Notes under the pieces: model-generated
The model's database searches: none
Seen by the model: only the letters and a program-made list of their open reading frames with translations
What the model was told of the DNA's origin: nothing
In this document: positions 11,801 through 20,482 of the stretch, in pieces
Layout: the number at the start of each line of letters is the position of its first letter
Position numbering within the stretch: position 1 is the stretch's first letter
Position numbers and translations under genes: made by a program
Source: Pedobacter steynii
GTDB lineage: Bacteria; Bacteroidota; Bacteroidia; Sphingobacteriales; Sphingobacteriaceae
DNA: 64,000 nucleotides
Reading direction: 5' to 3'
Assembly: GCF_900103665.1 (NCBI RefSeq)
Contig: NZ_FNGY01000014.1
Coordinates: 1 to 64,000, forward strand

Positions 11801-13672
11801 CCGTTCCTGCGGGTAATCCGGATCTATGGGCAGGTAAGCAGCCCCGGTTTTCAAAATACCCAGCATGCCAATTACCATCCACTCGGTACGTGGAAGTTTC
11901 AGCGCAATCAGGTCATTCGGTACAGGATGGTAAGTCCTGCTTAAATAAGCGGCAAACTGACTGGAAAGATGGCTCAGTTCAAGATAAGTCAAACTGGTAT
12001 TTTCAAAGGTCAATGCGATGGCTTCAGGAGTTTTCTTCACCTGCGCCTCAAACAGCGCGAGCACAGTTTTCTCTTCGGAATGAACTCCTGCTCCGGCATT
12101 AAAATCATGTAATACCTTATTCTGCTCCGACACATCCAGATAAACCAGGGCATCAATGGAAGTATCAGGTGCCGCAAGCATGGCCGACAACAATTGTTCA
12201 AAATGACGGCACAACTGCTCCGCAGTTTCTTTGGTATAAATATCAATATTGTATTCTAAGCTCAATTCTAAAGCCGATCCAACTTCCGTAAAACCAAAGC
12301 TCAGGTCAAATTTGCTAATTTCCTGACCTGCCTCAGCGGCACGCTTTACCGTCAGCTGACCTATTTCGGCATATCTTAATTTATCCTGAGCCAGGACACC
12401 ATTTTGTAATACCAGCCCAACGTCGAACAAAGGGTTTCTGCTCATGTCCCGTTTTAACTCCAGGGCCTCCACCAATTCATCAAAGGGATAAACCTGATGC
12501 TCATAGGCTGCAAGTGTCACCTGCTTTACCTGGTTTAGCAGCTTTGTAAAACTGTCTTTGCCGCTAAAGCGGCTTCTTAAAGCCAGGGTATTTACATAAA
12601 AGCCAATCTGATCTTCCAGATCCGCGTGTTCACGACCAACGATAGGGCTGCCGATCACCTGATCCTCCTGCCCGGTATAACGAAATAACAACCCGTTTAA
12701 CGCAGCCATAAGCCCCATAAAAAGTGTTGCACCCTGCTCCTGAACCAGCGCATGAAGTGCTTTGGTTAGCCCCTCTGCCAGCGGCTTAATCAGGATATCC
12801 CCATGGTATGTTTTTACTGCAGGACGAACTTTATCGCCCGCAAGTTCAAGTACAGGAAGGACGCCCGAAAACTGTTCCAGCCAATAGGTTTTATGGGCAG
12901 ACAAGCTCCCGTCATTCAATTGCGTCTGTTGCCAGGACGCATAATCCTTATACTGAAGTTTCAAAGGAAGCAGCGCACTATGGTCTGATTTCAGGTGCGT
13001 ATTATAAAAGAAAAACAGCTCCTCAATCAGTACCCCCATAGACCATCCGTCACTGATGATGTGGTGCATCTCATAGGTAAAAATCCAGCGATGATCCTCC
13101 AGCTGATATAAACAGGCGCGTAATAATGGACCATTCTCTAAATCAAAAGGATGCTGAAACGCTTCCCTGATTAAATTCTTAACCAGCAAATCCGGATTCC
13201 CGGCAGCCCTTAAATCTTTACGAAGCAAATGAAAGTCCAGTTCCTCTGAAGAAAGAATATACTGACGGATATCGCCATGTACATCCTCACGAAAAACAGT
13301 ACGCAGAATCTCATGACGCGCGATCAACCTGAAAAAAGCAGAATCCAGTCCGGCATCGTTCAGTTCTCCTTCGAAAGTATATACCCCAGGCATGTTATAG
13401 GCTGTATTTCCGGCATCAAGCTGACTCAGAAGCCATAAACGTCGCTGTGAAGAAGATAAAACATAACTTTCTGCTGGTAAAGCTGCAGGGATTCTCACAT
13501 AGGCATCATCACTGACCTTATTTAAATAATCAATCAGCAAAAATTTGTTTTCCTTAATTTTCGCCAATAAGTTTAAATCAAGGTCACCTTTAGGGTATTT
13601 AAGTGTTAATTCTCCGTCTTCAATTCTGATGTGTATATCGTTCTTTCTTAAAAGGGTAATAAAGTCTCTCAT
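5843..13672 (-). CDS. Nonribosomal peptide synthetase, second enzyme (docking-C-A-PCP-E-C-A-PCP)
   Basis: About 2609 residues. ATG at 13672 is preferred; an in-frame GTG at 13681 would add three residues. It begins 9 bases after the stop of the first NRPS. Order: TubC-like docking domain (1-52); C domain (HHIISDG near 203); A domain, code D-I-F-D-F-G-T-I-F-K; carrier domain with Ser1067 in GGDSI, the variant typical before epimerases; epimerisation domain with HHMVVDG starting near 1241 and a following SWRI; C domain with HHILMDG, consistent with a D-to-L acceptor type; A domain with code D-A-F-F-L-G-C-T-F-K, which resembles Ile/Leu/Val codes; carrier domain with Ser2551. The enzyme should add one D-residue then one branched aliphatic residue. 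The C-terminus ENITVTI is a possible docking tail for the next enzyme. Confidence 0.97.
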   Translation of the reverse strand: MRDFITLLRKNDIHIRIEDGELTLKYPKGDLDLNLLAKIKENKFLLIDYLNKVSDDAYVRIPAALPAESYVLSSSQRRLWLLSQLDAGNTAYNMPGVYTFEGELNDAGLDSAFFRLIARHEILRTVFREDVHGDIRQYILSSEELDFHLLRKDLRAAGNPDLLVKNLIREAFQHPFDLENGPLLRACLYQLEDHRWIFTYEMHHIISDGWSMGVLIEELFFFYNTHLKSDHSALLPLKLQYKDYASWQQTQLNDGSLSAHKTYWLEQFSGVLPVLELAGDKVRPAVKTYHGDILIKPLAEGLTKALHALVQEQGATLFMGLMAALNGLLFRYTGQEDQVIGSPIVGREHADLEDQIGFYVNTLALRSRFSGKDSFTKLLNQVKQVTLAAYEHQVYPFDELVEALELKRDMSRNPLFDVGLVLQNGVLAQDKLRYAEIGQLTVKRAAEAGQEISKFDLSFGFTEVGSALELSLEYNIDIYTKETAEQLCRHFEQLLSAMLAAPDTSIDALVYLDVSEQNKVLHDFNAGAGVHSEEKTVLALFEAQVKKTPEAIALTFENTSLTYLELSHLSSQFAAYLSRTYHPVPNDLIALKLPRTEWMVIGMLGILKTGAAYLPIDPDYPQERLDYIIADSSCKVLVDEEELRRFQQALDQPDDTEFLVEAKPSDLAYLIYTSGSTGHPKGVMVSHGNLSNFLGHVKRNYAPDAPLSLPFVASNSFDISVFQLFCSLLSGGRSVLLTKDQVQDPAQFVEVLKGVNAIDTVPGVYQGLVSYLTDQGLSADFAHISHLFIGGDSIANALLHQLSKIFSHAKLTVTYGPTEGTIFCTHLIYNPGEINGESKGSIIGKPIDGAKIYLTDQQGLLCPVGVIGELCIGGKGLSQGYLNRPELTSAQFVDCLFEPGQQMYKTGDLGRWLPDGEIEFMGRKDNQVKIRGYRIELGEIDASLRKYAKITSAVVLAKLNQSGTKDLVAYVTGKEELNVAEIRSYLGNHLPAYMVPSQYIQVDHIPLTENGKIATAVLLENVDILGGVHYQEAGNRIEKELTEIWQEVLGPKIIGIKDNFFELGGDSIKAIQVISRLKKKGYLLSIQEILKHPVIADLSILVKTDRFSVVQEIIQGESTLSPAQKSFFEDDNVDKHHFNQSVLLRTSSPVDEDGLKKVLNKIVQHHDALRMIFIFREGHWIQRNLGIEQGYDFEVIENADDELFEQRCNDIQSSFNMTTGPLLKVCLFKGKTTAKLLIVIHHMVVDGVSWRIFLEDLANLYQQHLLGKALILPLKTHSFLHWQAKMLEYSKTELLKKEQVYWNSERQGQKLVPDQVSGTNLMKDAATLSFLLTKEATGALTTKCYKPYRTGTNEILITALSLAIHEKFRLENIAIMLEGHGREAIDTNIDVTRTIGCFTSLYPVWIDLKHSNDNIRQLIEVKEHLNRIPGKGIGFGILQLLSGNNELPNPEISFNYLGDITSGITPDMGNGVFELSAEERGREISAERYSEFLLNITAIITDGQLKLSIGYSNKQFMESSINELLSLYQKYLLELIAELSAEERLRLTPIDLSYSGLSLEEVDRLNQTGDLEDVYALSPLQEGMYFHWSNGLTSSAYFSQMTYRLKGKLNVPVLEESYHRLVSRHAVLRTCFMEHAAGKLLQLVRKEVKHEFVYVGDISDHETIAEYKLLDRAKGFDLNSGAQMRLAVMKSDHDVFELIWSHHHILMDGWCMSILTKEFFHIYYSLLQGQAPALARVSSYSDYINWLGALDRDKSIAYWKNYLSGYLHTTTIPGKISMEQAVAYQEAECAVQLSGALREQINTVCRKLGVTEQTLIRCAWACLLGKYNNSDDIVFGSVVSGRPAGIDGIEQMVGLFINTIPVRIKVAAEGTFESLITAIHHDFIEGADHHYLQLAEIQTRCSGTILFDHILVFENYPSKNIQENRAEGIDQDEVLTVLKSETVERTNYGFTVTVIPGDALTLKFNYNGNLYDSRVVKQLQGHFLATLKFIAANLSQPAKSLDFLSEGEKQQLIYEFNDTAVVYPETSSIIALFEEQVKKSPAAVALAFEDTILTYEELDIRSGQLANYLKDTYHIGRNDLIGIKLNVSELMVISILAILKTGGAYVPIDIAYPQHRIDFILSEIGCKVLIDEDELQKFNEFIPKKNTSIHLIRDAHDLAYVMYTSGSSGKPKGVMIENLSVIRLVKSANYVKLNEDTVILSSGSVSFDAVTFDYWGALLNGGKVVLCKQDVLLNVNLLTAEIEKKEVNVIFFTTGLFNQLIDTDINIFKGLKSILTGGERVSPVHVHKLQQTYPLLEIIHCYGPTENTTFSLTYPVESGSTEIPIGKPISNTEVYIIDRNGALSPIAAVGELYLAGPGLARGYLNNAGLTDEKFIDHLFKPEGKMYKTGDLGRWLPDGNIDFVGRADDQVKIRGYRIELGEIEKCLEGYPDITSAVVIAKSYGTRTKELIGYFTGSETLNIPDLRRHMADFLPLYMIPAHFVCLEKMPLNINGKVDLEALPIADHFEMKAESEYLAPRNEIESKLMLLWQEVLQREDIGVRDNFFLLGGHSLKALNLLHKIRNEYEINISIQEVFMNPTVEFLAAEINRKKWIETDVDFNAEENITVTI
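10856..13468 (-). repeat. Duplicated C-A module, copy in second NRPS
   Basis: Partner of 3018-5630 (offset 7838). The A-domain halves are nearly identical at base level, which points to recent duplication or gene conversion. Beyond A8 this copy continues into an ordinary A-domain end, PCP and epimerase, whereas the other continues into a methyltransferase. Confidence 0.85.
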
Positions 13673-13681
13673 AATCAACAC

Positions 13682-16600
13682 TTATATTTTAATTTTCTGA
13701 TAACCGGCATGATCTTCATCCGTAACCGCCTTGAGCCAGCGGTCATTCATGATCACATTCGCCATTGCTTCTATCGTAGGTTCTGAAAAGAGATCCTTTA
13801 GCGGTATTTTTGTCCCCATGTTCTTGCTCACTCTCGAAAGGAGCTGTATGGCCTTTAAACTGTGTCCGCCGAGTGCAAAGAAATTATCCTTTATTCCGAT
13901 TTTATCAATGCCCAATACCTCTTCCCAAATCCCGACCAGCTGTGCTTCTATTTCAGTTCCTGGCGCCTCATAAGCCACTGCTCCCATCAGGCTTTGACGG
14001 CCTGTATTCATCGCAAGCAAGGCCCTTTTATCGACTTTACCATTCGGACTTAAAGGCAATTGATCTATCTGAATAAAATGGCCCGGAATCATATACACCG
14101 GCAGGTGTCTGGCTAAATACAGCTGAAGATCAGGCACACTTATTTCCTGTTCAGTATGCACATAGGCCACGAGTTCTTTTTCTCCGGAAACATTTTCTTT
14201 TACCAGGACCACGGCAGATGAAATGGCTGCATAGCGTTGCAGCACCTCCTCTATTTCCCCAGGTTCTATGCGATACCCTCTGATTTTAATCTGATCATCC
14301 TTCCGGCCGGTAAATTCTACATTGCCATCCGGCAGCCACCTGCCCAGGTCACCGCTTTTGTACATCCGCTCTCCGCTCACAAAAGGATCCGGCACAAATT
14401 TATCCCGGCTCAGTTCAGGCTGGTTCAGGTATCCTCTGGACAAACCCGCTCCGGCCAGACAAATCTCTCCCACAACACCGATGGGCAATAACTGATCCCG
14501 GGAATCCAGAATGTAAACCCTGCTGTTACTGATCGGTCTGCCTACCGGAATATTCAAGCCCGGATTTAATATCGGATAGGTTAAAGAAAAGGTCGTATTT
14601 TCTGTTGGACCATAGCCGTTCAGGATTTTTAAATCCGGATAACGAAGTCTTAAAGCTTTGATGTGGACCGGCGACAATGCATCCCCTCCGGCCAGCAGGG
14701 TTTTTAATCCCTCAAATATTTCAATATCTTCATCTGCCAGCTGGTTTAACCAGCCGGAAGTAAACCACATCATCGTAACCGATTGGGCTTGTATCTGGCT
14801 GGCAAGTACTTTGGGGTTGAGCAAAACTTCCTGACTACACAACACCAGCCGCCCGCCATTTAGCAACATCGCCCAGTATTCGAAAGTCGTCGCGTCAAAG
14901 GAAACTGCTCCCGTCGACAACAACACCTCTTCGTCGGTTAACGTCACATAATTCGCCGATTTAACCAGACGCACGACGTTACCATGTTCCACCATCACCC
15001 CTTTGGGTTTTCCACTGGAACCGGAGGTATACATCACATAGGCCAGATCTGCCGGGCCCATCGTTATACCGGAATTATCGCCGTTATAAGATGAAGCTTC
15101 CTGCCTAAACTTTTCCAGTTCCTGATCATCAATCAGCACCCTGCTCCCGCATTCCTCCAGCATATACTCCTTACGGGCCGCCGGAGACGATACCTCTAAA
15201 GGCACATAAGCCCCTCCGGACTTTAATATGCCAAGGATGGCAATCAATACCCATTCACTCCGCTCCAGCATGATGGCCACAAAATCACATCTTTTTACAC
15301 CGTAATTCCTGACCAGATAATCGGAAAACTGATTGGCCTTTTCATTCAGATCGCGGTAACTCAGCTGCTCTTTTTCAAAAACCAGGGCAATATGATCAGG
15401 CGTATTCAATACCTGTTCTTCAAATAAATTCACCACTGTTTTATCTTTAGGATACCAGACAGCTGTGGCATTGAATCCATGTAAAAGCTGCTGATGTTCC
15501 TCCTCCGACAGGTAATGTAAATCAGCGATAGCAACCGAAGGTCCGGCAGTAACCGCCTCCATCAGCCGGATCAAATGATCCGATAACTGTACGATGCCTG
15601 CCCGGTCATAGATATCACTATTATAGGAGATGACCGTTTCGATCTCCTCCCCAATTTCTTCAAAGCTAAAGGTCAGGTCGAACTTGCTACCCTCAGTTTC
15701 AACGCCCTGATAAAGACTTGCTTTTATACCGCCCAATCCCCCGGCCTCGAGGAGTTGGTTATGCTCCAATACCACCATTACATCAAACAAAGCATTACGG
15801 CTCAGGTCGCGCGGGATGTCCAGCTCATCCACCAATTCATCAAATGGATAAGCCTGGTGTTCATAGCCGTCCAACGTCACCTGCCTGATGTGATTCAGCA
15901 GGTCAATAAAACTATCTTCTCCTCTAAACCGGCTTCTTAAGGCCAGCGTGTTGACATAAAAACCAATCTGTCCCTCCAGGTCAGCATATTCCCTGCCTGC
16001 AATCGGACTTCCTACAATCAGGTCCTGCTGGCCGGTATACCTGTACAATAAAGTATTCACCACTGCCAGTAAACCCATAAAAAGGGTACAACCCTGGCTT
16101 TGGCTCAAATCCCGAAGCTTTTTACCAGCTTCAGCACTGATTCTCAGCTCCACAGCTGCCCCGTTATAGGTTTTTATTGCCGGACGGATATGGTCTCCCC
16201 TCAGCTCCAGGACAGGCAATTCCCCCTCAAACTGCTTCAGCCAATAAGAGCGGGAGGCATTTAATGTACTGCCTTTCAATTCCTTTTGCTGCCAGCAGGC
16301 ATAATCCTTATACTGGATTTGCAATGGTGCCAGCCTGTTTTCTTCTCCTTTAAGATGGGCATTATAAAACAACAAAAGCTCCCCTACCAGGACTCCCATA
16401 GACCAGCCGTCGCTGATGATGTGGTGCATGGTATAACTGAATAGCCAACGGTCTTCCCCCGTCTGATACAGACTGGCACGAAGTAAAGGGCCCAAAGATA
16501 AATCAAACGGTGTAGTGGCATCTGCCTTAACCAGCTCCCTGATAACGGTTTCCTGATCTTCAGAAAGGCTCAGGTCACGGTAATCGATTTCAAATCTGGT

Positions 16601-19600
16601 ATCCTGAACATCATTGATGAATTGCCTGATTTCCCCCTCTTCATCTTCCCTGAATACGGTCCGCAGAATTTCATGACGCGCGATCAGCATCCTGAAAGCA
16701 GCGGTCAGCGATTCCTGGCTTAAACTACCCTGAAACACATATACTCTGGGAATATTGTAAGCAGCATTCCCATCTTCAAACTGGCTCAGAATCCATAGCC
16801 TGCGTTGTGACGAAGATAAAGGATAGCAAATCTGAGACGCTGCTACCGGGATCGCATGGTATGCTGACTGCGTGGCATGTGTGATCAGACCTGCCTGATC
16901 TTCCAGTACCGGATGTCCAAAAAGTTCTTTCGGGCCAATCCTGATTTCAAATTCTTTATTGATCCGGCCCATAAGCCGGCTTATTTTTAAACTATGTCCT
17001 CCGAGGTCAAAGAAATCATCGCGGATTCCTATGTTTTCTTTCCCCAGAATTTCCTCCCAGATCCGGATTAAATGTCTTTCAACTTCGGTATTTGGCGCCA
17101 GATAAACGGTGCTTTCTGTTAAATCAACGGTTCCGGGATCAGGTAAAGCGTTCTTATCTACTTTTCCGTTTGCTGAAACCGGAAATTTATCCATCTTAAC
17201 AAAGTCAGCGGGAACCATAAAATCAGGTAAAAGTCCAGTTAGATGGTTCTTTACCTGCTTTACGTTTAAATCGCCGTCAACGATGACATAAGCAAGCAAA
17301 CATTTACCGATATGTTCATTCTCAACAACAACGACAGCTGCTTCCCTGATATTTTTCATATTCATCAGGTGACTTTCAATTTCACCCAACTCTATCCGGT
17401 AGCCCCTTATTTTCACCTGGTTGTCTATTCTTCCGAGGAACTCCAGATTTCCATCGGGAAGCAGGCGACCCAAATCTCCTGTACAGTATAATTTTTCAGC
17501 CGCTATATATGGATGAGGAATGAATTTCTCCTTCGTCTTCTCCGGATCATTCAGATAGCCGTTTCCCAAGGCAATTCCGCCAATACAAATTTCACCTTTA
17601 GCCCCTGCCGGGATTAAAGATCTTTCCGGGTTAAGAATCAGGCTGGTTACGTTAGGTATCGGTTTACCTATGGGCAATACAAAATCAGTATAATCTGCCA
17701 GTTTAGGAACCAGATAATAATTGGTCACATCTGTACATTCTGTAGGTCCATAGGTATTCAGCAGTCTGGTATGACAACCTGCGCCATTGTACCACTCAGA
17801 AAGCAGGTTCATATTTATAGATTCTCCCCCTAAAACCACATACCTGAGCGAGTGTAAGTTGCGAAATCCATTTGGAGCATCCAGCTCCAGAATTGGGTAA
17901 AAGGTACTTGGCGTACAATTTATCCATGTTATTTTCCTTGCGCCAATGGCTTCTAAAATAGCGCCAGGATTATAAAATTCGTCGTCAATCAGGTGAAGTT
18001 CAGCACCGGTTAATGCCGCAGCAAAAAGATTTTTCTGCGTCAGATCAAAGCCTAATGAGGAAACAATCAGGGTTTTATCCAATGCCGTTAAAGACAGTTC
18101 TTCCACATACCAATCTAAGAGGTTATTAAAACCCATGTGATTACAAACAGCCCCTTTAGGAACTCCTGTAGAACCGGAAGTACAAATTAAATATAAGGGA
18201 TCCTTCACCCTGATCAAGCTTTCTTCAGGGCTTTTGAGGGCTTGTTTCAGCTCCTCAATAAGCAATAATCTAAAGCCTCCTGTTCTGATAAATTCGTTTA
18301 CGGTATCATGGTCGCTGATGACAAAATCACAGGAGGCAGAATTCAGGATACTCATCACCCGTCCTTCAGGATAAGCGGTATCAATAGGTACATAGACTGC
18401 TCCTGTTTTTATGATGCCAAATAACGCTTCGATGTATTTTGATTTATCCTTAAGATATAATCCGATTCGCTGACCATTTAACACATTAATGCCGACAACG
18501 AGATGAGCGGCAATCACATCAGAAGCTTCATTTATCTGCGCATTGGATAGCCTCCTTTGCGGGCTAAATAAAAAGTGCTTGTCGGCATTTAAACCCAGGG
18601 CATTTCTCAGCCTGGAACTTAAAGGGCTTTTAGCGCTAAAACGCGCGGCATCAAAAAAAGCGTCTAACTGGCTGGCACGTTCTTCACTATCGACGGCATT
18701 TAAGCTTTCAAGCAGGTCCAGCGGTCGGGCAATTAAATCTTGTAATATGGACTGCAGGCCCTTCGATAAGGATGCGATACTACTGTCAGAAAAAACGTTA
18801 GTATTGTAATCCAAATCAACAATCAGTTCCTCAGCACTATTTGAATATTCCCTGATATGTATCGAGAGATTGGCGTCCTCATAGTTATTAGATAAGGGAA
18901 AGACCGTTACATTTTCATCATTGAACGAATAGTTATAATCATGTTTTTCATAAGAAATCCTGAATCCTGTGAAATGCTTTCCGGAATTCAGCAATACATC
19001 TGAGTCCGCAAGAAGCTCCCCCAACTGATATTCCTGATGCCTCAGACAGGTCATTATTTCTTTCTTTATGCCATATAAAAAATCTAAAACCTGCTGACCG
19101 CCATCGTATTGCAAATAAATCGGCATCAGGTTCACAAATGGTCCAAGAATAGCCTTAAACTTACGATTCGATCTGTTTTGAACAGGAAGTATAACCGGAA
19201 ACGCTTTAAAGGAATAAACCTTGTAAATATAAACGAGAAAGCTCCCTAAAAATAAGTGAAGGTAGGAAAGGCCATGTTCGGCGCAAAACTGTTTGTTTCT
19301 ATTCAAAACATCCTTACCGACAACAAAAGAAAACAGTTTCGAAGAGGGCTGATCCAAATCGGTTTTACCTTCAAACGTGGCCGGCGGGATGGTCGTATAC
19401 TTATTTTGCCAAAAGGATTTTGATGCATGATAAGCCTTTCCCTCAGTTTCTTTCATCTGATGATCAACAAACTCCTGATAATCATATTTACTCAAATGAT
19501 GCTCCGCATGATCATAACTACCCAGCACATCTTTGAAAAAGATAGAAAGGCCGTAGCCATCATTTATAATATGATGAAATTTAACGTACCAGAAAGTGGA

Positions 19601-19981
19601 GCTTTTACACTTAATCAAAATAGTAAAGAACAGCCGGTTTTCCAAAAGATCAAATGGAACCTCCATGTCACTTTTCATCCAGTGTACAGCCTCCTCTTCG
19701 CAATTGATCCTGGATGAAAAGTCCAGCAATTGTATCGGCTGATTGTATTTTTCGCGAAAAATAGAAACAGCAGGAAACAATTCATCCCCGTTACTAAATT
19801 TCCAGTTTAAAATATCCTGACGCTCAACAGTGTCCTGAATCGATCCCGAGAAGTTCTCAACACCAATATTTCCTTTAAGTTTAGCAAAGCCTCCAATATT
19901 AAATTTTGGAGATAGCGTATTTTTCAACTGATCAATCCATATGTATTTCTGGATTTGTGATAAACTTTTGGAGCGCATCAT
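13682..19981 (-). CDS. Nonribosomal peptide synthetase, first enzyme (starter C-A-PCP-C-A-PCP)
   Basis: 2099 residues, first gene of the minus-strand NRPS operon; the start codon is followed by a second ATG. It opens directly with a condensation domain (HHIINDG at 136-142) with no upstream carrier, the arrangement of starter C domains that N-acylate the first amino acid. A1 (about 470-945) has the P-loop TSGSTGVPKG at 601-610 and code D-L-K-N-V-G-T-D-V-K, which I do not recognise. PCP1 has Ser997 in GGHSL. Then come a C domain (HHIISDG) and A2 with code D-A-F-W-L-G-G-T-F-K, close to the classic valine code DAFWIGGTFK, and a second PCP ending in GGHSL. The C-terminus GYQKIKI may be a short docking tail for the TubC-like domain of the next enzyme. 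No fatty-acyl ligase gene is visible in the window. Confidence 0.97.
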   Translation of the reverse strand: MMRSKSLSQIQKYIWIDQLKNTLSPKFNIGGFAKLKGNIGVENFSGSIQDTVERQDILNWKFSNGDELFPAVSIFREKYNQPIQLLDFSSRINCEEEAVHWMKSDMEVPFDLLENRLFFTILIKCKSSTFWYVKFHHIINDGYGLSIFFKDVLGSYDHAEHHLSKYDYQEFVDHQMKETEGKAYHASKSFWQNKYTTIPPATFEGKTDLDQPSSKLFSFVVGKDVLNRNKQFCAEHGLSYLHLFLGSFLVYIYKVYSFKAFPVILPVQNRSNRKFKAILGPFVNLMPIYLQYDGGQQVLDFLYGIKKEIMTCLRHQEYQLGELLADSDVLLNSGKHFTGFRISYEKHDYNYSFNDENVTVFPLSNNYEDANLSIHIREYSNSAEELIVDLDYNTNVFSDSSIASLSKGLQSILQDLIARPLDLLESLNAVDSEERASQLDAFFDAARFSAKSPLSSRLRNALGLNADKHFLFSPQRRLSNAQINEASDVIAAHLVVGINVLNGQRIGLYLKDKSKYIEALFGIIKTGAVYVPIDTAYPEGRVMSILNSASCDFVISDHDTVNEFIRTGGFRLLLIEELKQALKSPEESLIRVKDPLYLICTSGSTGVPKGAVCNHMGFNNLLDWYVEELSLTALDKTLIVSSLGFDLTQKNLFAAALTGAELHLIDDEFYNPGAILEAIGARKITWINCTPSTFYPILELDAPNGFRNLHSLRYVVLGGESINMNLLSEWYNGAGCHTRLLNTYGPTECTDVTNYYLVPKLADYTDFVLPIGKPIPNVTSLILNPERSLIPAGAKGEICIGGIALGNGYLNDPEKTKEKFIPHPYIAAEKLYCTGDLGRLLPDGNLEFLGRIDNQVKIRGYRIELGEIESHLMNMKNIREAAVVVVENEHIGKCLLAYVIVDGDLNVKQVKNHLTGLLPDFMVPADFVKMDKFPVSANGKVDKNALPDPGTVDLTESTVYLAPNTEVERHLIRIWEEILGKENIGIRDDFFDLGGHSLKISRLMGRINKEFEIRIGPKELFGHPVLEDQAGLITHATQSAYHAIPVAASQICYPLSSSQRRLWILSQFEDGNAAYNIPRVYVFQGSLSQESLTAAFRMLIARHEILRTVFREDEEGEIRQFINDVQDTRFEIDYRDLSLSEDQETVIRELVKADATTPFDLSLGPLLRASLYQTGEDRWLFSYTMHHIISDGWSMGVLVGELLLFYNAHLKGEENRLAPLQIQYKDYACWQQKELKGSTLNASRSYWLKQFEGELPVLELRGDHIRPAIKTYNGAAVELRISAEAGKKLRDLSQSQGCTLFMGLLAVVNTLLYRYTGQQDLIVGSPIAGREYADLEGQIGFYVNTLALRSRFRGEDSFIDLLNHIRQVTLDGYEHQAYPFDELVDELDIPRDLSRNALFDVMVVLEHNQLLEAGGLGGIKASLYQGVETEGSKFDLTFSFEEIGEEIETVISYNSDIYDRAGIVQLSDHLIRLMEAVTAGPSVAIADLHYLSEEEHQQLLHGFNATAVWYPKDKTVVNLFEEQVLNTPDHIALVFEKEQLSYRDLNEKANQFSDYLVRNYGVKRCDFVAIMLERSEWVLIAILGILKSGGAYVPLEVSSPAARKEYMLEECGSRVLIDDQELEKFRQEASSYNGDNSGITMGPADLAYVMYTSGSSGKPKGVMVEHGNVVRLVKSANYVTLTDEEVLLSTGAVSFDATTFEYWAMLLNGGRLVLCSQEVLLNPKVLASQIQAQSVTMMWFTSGWLNQLADEDIEIFEGLKTLLAGGDALSPVHIKALRLRYPDLKILNGYGPTENTTFSLTYPILNPGLNIPVGRPISNSRVYILDSRDQLLPIGVVGEICLAGAGLSRGYLNQPELSRDKFVPDPFVSGERMYKSGDLGRWLPDGNVEFTGRKDDQIKIRGYRIEPGEIEEVLQRYAAISSAVVLVKENVSGEKELVAYVHTEQEISVPDLQLYLARHLPVYMIPGHFIQIDQLPLSPNGKVDKRALLAMNTGRQSLMGAVAYEAPGTEIEAQLVGIWEEVLGIDKIGIKDNFFALGGHSLKAIQLLSRVSKNMGTKIPLKDLFSEPTIEAMANVIMNDRWLKAVTDEDHAGYQKIKI

Positions 19982-20482
19982 ATAGGAAGAAGGGTTTTAA
20001 AATATTTTTCAACAGTTTGGTAGTTAACATTCATTATAATAATCTCTATTAAGAGTTTATTACATCATTATCCAACTTCGCTAATCTTCTCGTAAAAACA
20101 CTAATCATTCAACAATTCAGCTCATACATTGCCTAACGAGAACAATTATTCTCAGTATATCGTAATTCTATAAACACAAATTAAACCTAGCCATAATTAT
20201 TTTAATAATCAATATCATAAGTAAAGATTATTTAAATTCGAAAACGATTATTTTAAAATACATTTAAATAATTACACCAAGAGGCATCAAAAACACTTTA
20301 AATAGCAAATCTCATCCCACCAGCACTGCCCATGACAGTTGATACGATTTAGATTGATATCATTGTAAACACATCCGAAACCAATATATAACCTTAATAA
20401 TATCTATTTAAATCAGACGACCAGCATGCCATTATTATACGGTCGGATTTAATAAATAGTGATGAAATTATGATTTTATAAA
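19982..20482. promoter_or_regulatory. Divergent intergenic region between NRPS operon and GntR gene
   Basis: A 501-base AT-rich stretch without a gene must carry the promoter of the NRPS operon (minus) and of the GntR gene (plus). I found no exact TAnnTTTG element on either strand. A hexamer TTGATA occurs twice near 20339-20360, but nothing strong enough to call an operator. Confidence 0.45.
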
